Position numbers and translations under genes: made by a program
The notes under the pieces: generated by a model
Told to the model about the DNA's origin: nothing
Databases searched by the model: none
What the model saw: only the letters and a program-made list of their open reading frames with translations
Shown here: positions 60,596 through 64,000 of the stretch, piece after piece
How the letters are laid out: each line of letters begins with the position of its first letter
Numbering within the stretch: the stretch's first letter is position 1
Assembly (NCBI GenBank): GCA_017545365.1
Contig: JAFWOP010000028.1
Location: 1 to 64,000, forward strand
Source: Bacteroidales bacterium
GTDB lineage: Bacteria; Bacteroidota; Bacteroidia; Bacteroidales; P3
Direction of reading: 5' to 3'
Length of the DNA: 64,000 nucleotides

Positions 60596-61576
60596 TTACA
60601 TCTTGTGGATTACACCCTTGTGGTGGAGGGTGGTTTCGTAGAGGTTGTCCAGCGACTCGTATTTGACCACGCGGCGGATGGCTTCGGCCAAGAGCCAGTC
60701 GCAGCTGAGGACGTGAATCTTGCTGCTTTCGCGCTTCAGCGGGATGGTGTCGGTGGTGACCAGCTCCTCAAGTGCGCTGTTCTCCACTTTCTCGATGGCG
60801 TTGCCGCTGAGGACGGGGTGGGTAATCATAGCACGGACGCTCTTGGCTCCGCTCTCCATGATGATGCCAGCGGCCTTGCAGATGGTCGAGCCTGTGTCGA
60901 TGATGTCGTCCAACAGGATGACATGCTTGCCTGCCACATCGCCGATGAGGCGCATCTCGCCAATCTCGTTGGGCTTGTTGCGGTGTTTGTAGCAGATGAC
61001 AAAACTGTTGTTAAGGGTTTTGGCATACATGCCGGCGCGCTTGCTGCCGCCCATGTCGGGGCTGGCGAACATGACGTCCTCGATGTCGAATTTCTCACGG
61101 ATATAAGGCATGAACAGCGACGAGCCGTAGAGGTGATCGAAGGGGATGTTGAAGAAACCCTGAATCTGGTCGGCGTGGAGGTCCATGCAAATCACGCGGT
61201 TGGCACCCGCCACCTGTATCATGTCAGCTATCAGCTTGGATGCGATAGGCACATGCGGCTTGTCCTTGCGGTCCTGACGGGCGAAGCCATAATAAGGGAT
61301 GACGGCGATGATTTTCTCGGCGGAAGCACGTTTGGCCGCGTCAATCATCATCAGAAGCTCAAAGAGGTTGTCGGTAGGAGGAATGGTGGACTGAATAATA
61401 AAGACAATACCACCGCGGATAGTTTCCTCGTAGGAAGGTTGAAATTCGCCGTCGGCATACTGGAAAATAGTGGAATTTCCCAGTGGAATGCCATATATTT
61501 CGGCCACTCTGCGAGCCAGATTCTCCGTTGCACGACCCGCAAAAATGAACACTTTATCAGAATTTTTTTCGCCCAT
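60596..61576 (-). CDS. prs: Ribose-phosphate pyrophosphokinase
   Basis: A 326-residue PRPP synthase, transferring pyrophosphate from ATP to ribose 5-phosphate for nucleotide, His and Trp synthesis. Landmarks: FAGRATENLARRVAEIYGIP, the FQYADGEFQPSYEETIRG substrate segment, YYGFARQDRKD flexible loop, ICMDLHADQIQGFF, and the PRPP-binding VILLDDIIDTGSTI. The start at 61576 was chosen since the longer in-frame start at 61600 overlaps the -7 box. Confidence 0.95.
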   Translation of the reverse strand: MGEKNSDKVFIFAGRATENLARRVAEIYGIPLGNSTIFQYADGEFQPSYEETIRGGIVFIIQSTIPPTDNLFELLMMIDAAKRASAEKIIAVIPYYGFARQDRKDKPHVPIASKLIADMIQVAGANRVICMDLHADQIQGFFNIPFDHLYGSSLFMPYIREKFDIEDVMFASPDMGGSKRAGMYAKTLNNSFVICYKHRNKPNEIGEMRLIGDVAGKHVILLDDIIDTGSTICKAAGIIMESGAKSVRAMITHPVLSGNAIEKVENSALEELVTTDTIPLKRESSKIHVLSCDWLLAEAIRRVVKYESLDNLYETTLHHKGVIHKM

Positions 61577-61597
61577 TTTGTGTTGATTTTGAGACTG

Positions 61598-61605
61598 CAA
61601 AGATA
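61598..61605 (-). promoter_or_regulatory. -7 element of the prs promoter
   Basis: TATCTTTG on the minus strand, 21 bp before the prs ATG. It excludes the upstream start. Confidence 0.65.
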
Positions 61606-61645
61606 CAACTATTTTCTGACTTAAGAACTTTTCTCAAAAAAAATA

Positions 61646-61676
61646 TTTGCCATGTGAGAAAAAAGTAGTACTTTTG
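61646..61676 (+). promoter_or_regulatory. tRNA-Leu promoter
   Basis: -33 TTTG (61646-61649) and -7 TACTTTTG (61669-61676), spacing 19 bp. The tRNA begins 30 bp after the -7 box. Confidence 0.8.
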
Positions 61677-61705
61677 CAGCCGATTTCGCGAGAGGAAATC
61701 ACCCT

Positions 61706-61788
61706 GCCCGGGTGGCGGAATGGTAGACGCGGTAGACTCAAAATCTGCTGTCCGCAAGGACGTGTGGGTTCGATACCCACCCCGGGTA
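61706..61788 (+). tRNA. tRNA-Leu (anticodon CAA)
   Basis: An 83-nt class II tRNA. The acceptor stem GCCCGGG pairs with CCCGGGT; anticodon stem GTAGA/TCTGC holds loop CTCAAAA with anticodon CAA at 61739-61741, which reads UUG. A variable arm TGTCCGCAAGGACG and T-arm GTGGGTTCGATACCCAC follow. The discriminator is A (61788); CCA is not encoded (CTCA follows). A terminator follows at 61800. Confidence 0.95.
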
Positions 61789-61799
61789 CTCACAATAAT

Positions 61800-61828
61800 A
61801 ACGACGGTCATTTGGCTGTCGTTTTTTT
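61800..61828 (+). terminator. Terminator of tRNA-Leu
   Basis: AACGACGG / CTGTCGTT stem with an 8-nt loop, followed by seven T. It isolates the tRNA from the toxin-antitoxin pair. Confidence 0.75.
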
Positions 61829-61973
61829 GTTTTATTTCGGGTAAGCTACTCTGTGCGGTGCATTGTCCCTATTCCGCTGAGGTCAATCCTCTTACTACCT
61901 GTACACGGGCAATTTCTTTTGTCCCCGTCACAAAAAAAGACAAAAGAAATTCCCATAATTCAGAATTTATTGT

Positions 61974-61981
61974 TATCTTTG
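61974..61981 (+). promoter_or_regulatory. -7 element of the higBA promoter
   Basis: TATCTTTG, 14 bp before the toxin ATG, giving a very short leader. No TTTG at -33. HigA-type antitoxins usually repress this site; no palindromic operator is obvious. Confidence 0.6.
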
Positions 61982-61995
61982 CACAAACAACAAGA

Positions 61996-62310
61996 ATGAA
62001 GGTAACGTTTGAAGATACAGAATTAGAGAGTCTTGTGCTATCTCACCGTAGCAAGAAATACAAGAAATACCAGCGGGACAGCAAGTTTCTTGCAGCCCTT
62101 GACCGTGTGTATTTCTTGATGCAATCAGAAAAGGACACCCAAAGACTGGCGTATTATAGTTTCCTACATTATGAGAAACTAAAAGGTGTTGGGATGAGTT
62201 CTGTGAGAGTAATGAACGGCAGAGTTGAACGGCTGCTTTTCCACGAATACAACGAAGGCATCGAAATATCATTAATCGAAATGGACGAAACACACTATGG
62301 ACAACGATAG
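61996..62310 (+). CDS. higB: HigB-family toxin (RelE/ParE superfamily)
   Basis: A 104-residue basic protein placed directly before an overlapping XRE antitoxin gene, the order of higBA modules. The segments SHRSKKYKKYQRDSKFLAAL and RLAYYSFLHYEKLKG fit the helical start of RelE/HigB toxins, and SVRVMNGRVERLLFHEYNEG the beta core with the RLLF strand. HigB toxins cleave mRNA at the ribosome. The frame is open upstream through the tRNA; the ATG at 61996 follows the -7 box at 61974. Toxin identity is supported more by context and length than by clear catalytic residues. Confidence 0.75.
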   Translation: MKVTFEDTELESLVLSHRSKKYKKYQRDSKFLAALDRVYFLMQSEKDTQRLAYYSFLHYEKLKGVGMSSVRVMNGRVERLLFHEYNEGIEISLIEMDETHYGQR

Positions 62311-62632
62311 AATCACAGGCTTCCGTGCGGTACATCCTGGCGAAATCCTCAATGAGGAATTGAAAGAGCGCGGAATTAAGCAGAAAGACCTCGCTGCAAA
62401 GATAGGCATACTTCCCAGCCATTTGAACGAGCTGATTAAGGGAAAGCGTAGTTTCACTGTTCCCATCTCTATGGCTCTAGAAAAAGAGCTTGGCATCCCT
62501 TATGATTCATGGATGAGGCTGCAATATAGCTATGAACACGACTGCCTTGTCCTTGCCCAGCGCGAGGTGGAGCACCAGCAGCAGACCCGTCGGGAAGGTG
62601 AAAACCTCCGCCGTGTGGCCGCGGTGCTCTGA
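62297..62632 (+). CDS. higA: HigA-family XRE antitoxin
   Basis: A 111-residue helix-turn-helix antitoxin. GFRAVHPGEILNEELKERGI and KQKDLAAKIGILPSHLNELI, then KGKRSFTVPISMALEKEL, is the HigA/VapI signature. It overlaps the toxin gene by 14 bp, so both are made together. HigA neutralises HigB and represses the shared promoter. The C-terminal 35 residues are charged and helical. Confidence 0.9.
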   Translation: MDNDRITGFRAVHPGEILNEELKERGIKQKDLAAKIGILPSHLNELIKGKRSFTVPISMALEKELGIPYDSWMRLQYSYEHDCLVLAQREVEHQQQTRREGENLRRVAAVL

Positions 62633-62663
62633 CCTAGGGTACAACCATAAGTCTGAGCATTTA

Positions 62664-63197
62664 CTATTTTCGGGTGAACAGTTTGGTGCGGCGTTTCTCT
62701 TCTAATCCGCCGAAGCCGACCATCTTGATGTCTTCCATGCTCAGATAGGCGGTGCCGTCGGACATGCCGTCGTAATCCACTTTGTCTATCTCTAGTACTT
62801 CGTCGTTGTAATTCTTCACCCAGCCGTAGCATTCAAAGCCGTTTTCCAGCCTTACGACAGCAATCAGCATTTCTTGCTGGCAGAGATTGAGCACCACGTG
62901 GTAGAGGTCCAGTTCGGGCCAGTAGCCTTTAGGAAGGTCGTATTTGTCAGGCTTGGGCTTGATGAACTGGAGCATGTTCTTCAGATATATGGTGTGTAGC
63001 TGGATGATGTATGTGTTGTCGTTGTGCATCACATAAAAGCCGTCGTCGAGGTCTTTCTCGTCGAAGGTATGGACCAGGTATTCGTTGTCGGTGCATGCTA
63101 TAATGTAGCCCACGCCAAATTTTTCATAATCATCGCGGTTGGTGTAGAGTTCGACTAATTCGTTTGTGTTGCATAGTTGCTTGATAATGTCGTTCAT
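62664..63197 (-). CDS. Hypothetical protein, acidic, no family recognised
   Basis: A 177-residue soluble acidic protein without signal peptide or membrane segment. It appears to have beta-strand-rich repeats: YEKFGVGYIIACTDNEYLVH and LENGFECYGWVKNYNDEVLE look like two copies of a barrel-like (Sm/LSm- or WYL-like) strand set. The end is basic (EEKRRTKLFTRK). It has its own -7 box (63227-63234). No function is assigned. Confidence 0.7.
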   Translation of the reverse strand: MNDIIKQLCNTNELVELYTNRDDYEKFGVGYIIACTDNEYLVHTFDEKDLDDGFYVMHNDNTYIIQLHTIYLKNMLQFIKPKPDKYDLPKGYWPELDLYHVVLNLCQQEMLIAVVRLENGFECYGWVKNYNDEVLEIDKVDYDGMSDGTAYLSMEDIKMVGFGGLEEKRRTKLFTRK

Positions 63198-63226
63198 AGG
63201 ATGGGTGTTTTATTGCATTCAAACTG

Positions 63227-63234
63227 CAAAGATA
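63227..63234 (-). promoter_or_regulatory. -7 element for the 177-residue hypothetical gene
   Basis: TATCTTTG on the minus strand, 29 bp before the ATG at 63197. It supports this short gene being real. Confidence 0.65.
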
Positions 63235-63302
63235 CACTTTTTTCTTCAAATCATGAGTTTCTCATGGCAATAATAAGGCCTTTTCGCCGTTACAAGGACA
63301 GT

Positions 63303-64000
63303 ATGAAACAGTTGTGTTTGAGCATTGTTGTACTTCTCCTTCTCGGCTGCGGCGGCAGGCGGGAGGAGTGTGTCGTAGCCGACTCTGTGATCTGCGATAC
63401 TGCGGTCGAGGCCGTCCGACAAGAGGTGGTGCAGTATACGGCCACCGAGCAGAAACTTCTGGCTCTGGGCTTCGAAGATGTGCAGACGCTCGACACTACC
63501 ATTCGGGTGCATTTGGTGTATGCCACCCCTGACAACTTCCTCGGAAGGGCGATGTATGACGACTTCCGCCGGGCCTTTCTGCTGCCCGTCATGGCGCAGA
63601 AGGTGGCTGCGGCTCAGCAGGCCTTGCATCAGGAACGGCCCGACCTCGACCTGCTCATCCTCGATGCTGTCCGTCCCCTGTCGGTACAATATAAGATGTT
63701 TCATGTGGTGGCAGGTACGCCCAAGAACCGCTATGTGGCAAATCCCAAGAAAGGTCCCGGCATGCACAACTTCGGAGCTGCGGTGGATGTGACTCTGGTC
63801 GACCGTCAGGGCAACTGGCAGCCCATGGGCTCCGACTTTGACCATTTCGGCCCCGAGTCCCATATCGACGGGGAAGACCGCCTACTGGCTGAGGGAATAA
63901 TAACCAAGGAGGAGTACGACAACCGCCATCTGCTGCGCCGGGTGATGAGGCAACAGGGGCTGCTTACGCTAAAGTCCGAATGGTGGCATTTCAGCCTGAT
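63303..64000 (+). CDS. VanX-like D-Ala-D-Ala dipeptidase lipoprotein (3' end cut by window)
   Basis: The frame from ATG 63303 stays open to the window end (232 codons, no stop reached). It encodes a lipoprotein signal (VVLLLLGC, Cys16) and an M15D peptidase domain: YATPDNFLGRAMYDD, then LDAVRPLSVQ, the zinc motif GMHNFGAAVD (His155, Asp162) and EWWHF (Glu226, His229), the full VanX/DdpX ligand and base set. VanX splits D-alanyl-D-alanine; in a species without vanHA it more likely recycles or scavenges peptidoglycan dipeptide. A van cluster is not seen in the window. Only a few C-terminal residues should be missing. Confidence 0.87.
   Translation, partial: MKQLCLSIVVLLLLGCGGRREECVVADSVICDTAVEAVRQEVVQYTATEQKLLALGFEDVQTLDTTIRVHLVYATPDNFLGRAMYDDFRRAFLLPVMAQKVAAAQQALHQERPDLDLLILDAVRPLSVQYKMFHVVAGTPKNRYVANPKKGPGMHNFGAAVDVTLVDRQGNWQPMGSDFDHFGPESHIDGEDRLLAEGIITKEEYDNRHLLRRVMRQQGLLTLKSEWWHFSL

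Noticed and set aside
61720..61995. N-terminal extension of the HigB toxin frame
   Set aside because: It runs through the tRNA-Leu gene, its terminator and the toxin's own -7 box.
63246..63863. 205-codon minus-strand frame at the right edge
   Set aside because: It is antisense to the VanX-like gene, whose frame is open to the window end and carries the full zinc-ligand set.

Overview
The window reads as chromosomal DNA from a member of the order Bacteroidales (Bacteroidota). The evidence is: promoters of the TTTG / TAnnTTTG type, almost no Shine-Dalgarno sites, four large exported proteins with a type IX secretion (T9SS) C-terminal sorting domain, a Bat (Bacteroides aerotolerance) operon, a C10 (streptopain-like) protease, a long SecA with a SEC-C tail, and several MKK-type lipoproteins. 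No phage, plasmid, insertion sequence or CRISPR array is seen. The mobile or repetitive DNA consists of an ORF-less group II intron, a divergent intergenic repeat family (four sites) and small hairpin spacers.

Layout. 1-11.1 kb: AraC regulator, EamA exporter, a GH20-type lipoprotein lacking its catalytic Glu codon, then loosely grouped envelope-glycan genes (Wzx-like flippase, two GT4 and one GT2 glycosyltransferases) around a TrmH-type methyltransferase, and a PepSY-like secreted protein. 11.1-16.3 kb: terminator, group II intron RNA, tyrS, and a 1020-aa T9SS propeller protein. 17.3-27.6 kb: one long plus-strand unit, moxR, DUF58, DUF4381-like, batA-batE, extended by a WG-repeat protein and an RseC-like protein. 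28.0-34.2 kb: a 1417-aa C10 protease with InlB-like repeats and an exported caspase-like protein whose catalytic Cys is Ser. 34.4-39.3 kb: DUF4412-like protein, ftsK, and a compact cluster of three tiny Cys-motif lipoproteins around a MauE/DoxX-thioredoxin fusion.

39.5-46.3 kb: a minus-strand four-gene unit: kce (lysine fermentation enzyme), a T9SS peptidylarginine-deiminase-like protein, a YDG-domain T9SS protein and an OmpA protein with a long Ala-rich helix. It is divergent from ruvC, an SNF-family transporter, a transglutaminase-like lipoprotein and a metallo-beta-lactamase-fold lipoprotein. 50.6-57.9 kb (minus strand): secA, rnz, DUF4831 lipoprotein, sodium:solute symporter. 58-64 kb: a secreted YD-repeat-like protein, then era, rplY and prs on the minus strand, tRNA-Leu(CAA), a HigB/HigA toxin-antitoxin pair, an unknown protein, and the start of a VanX-like D-Ala-D-Ala dipeptidase lipoprotein cut by the window end.

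Most genes are housekeeping or envelope functions. The least expected items are the Cys-motif lipoprotein/thioredoxin cluster, the Kce-PAD-YDG-OmpA unit, two exported enzymes that lost a catalytic residue, two promoter pairs with identical interlocked geometry, and the intergenic repeat families.
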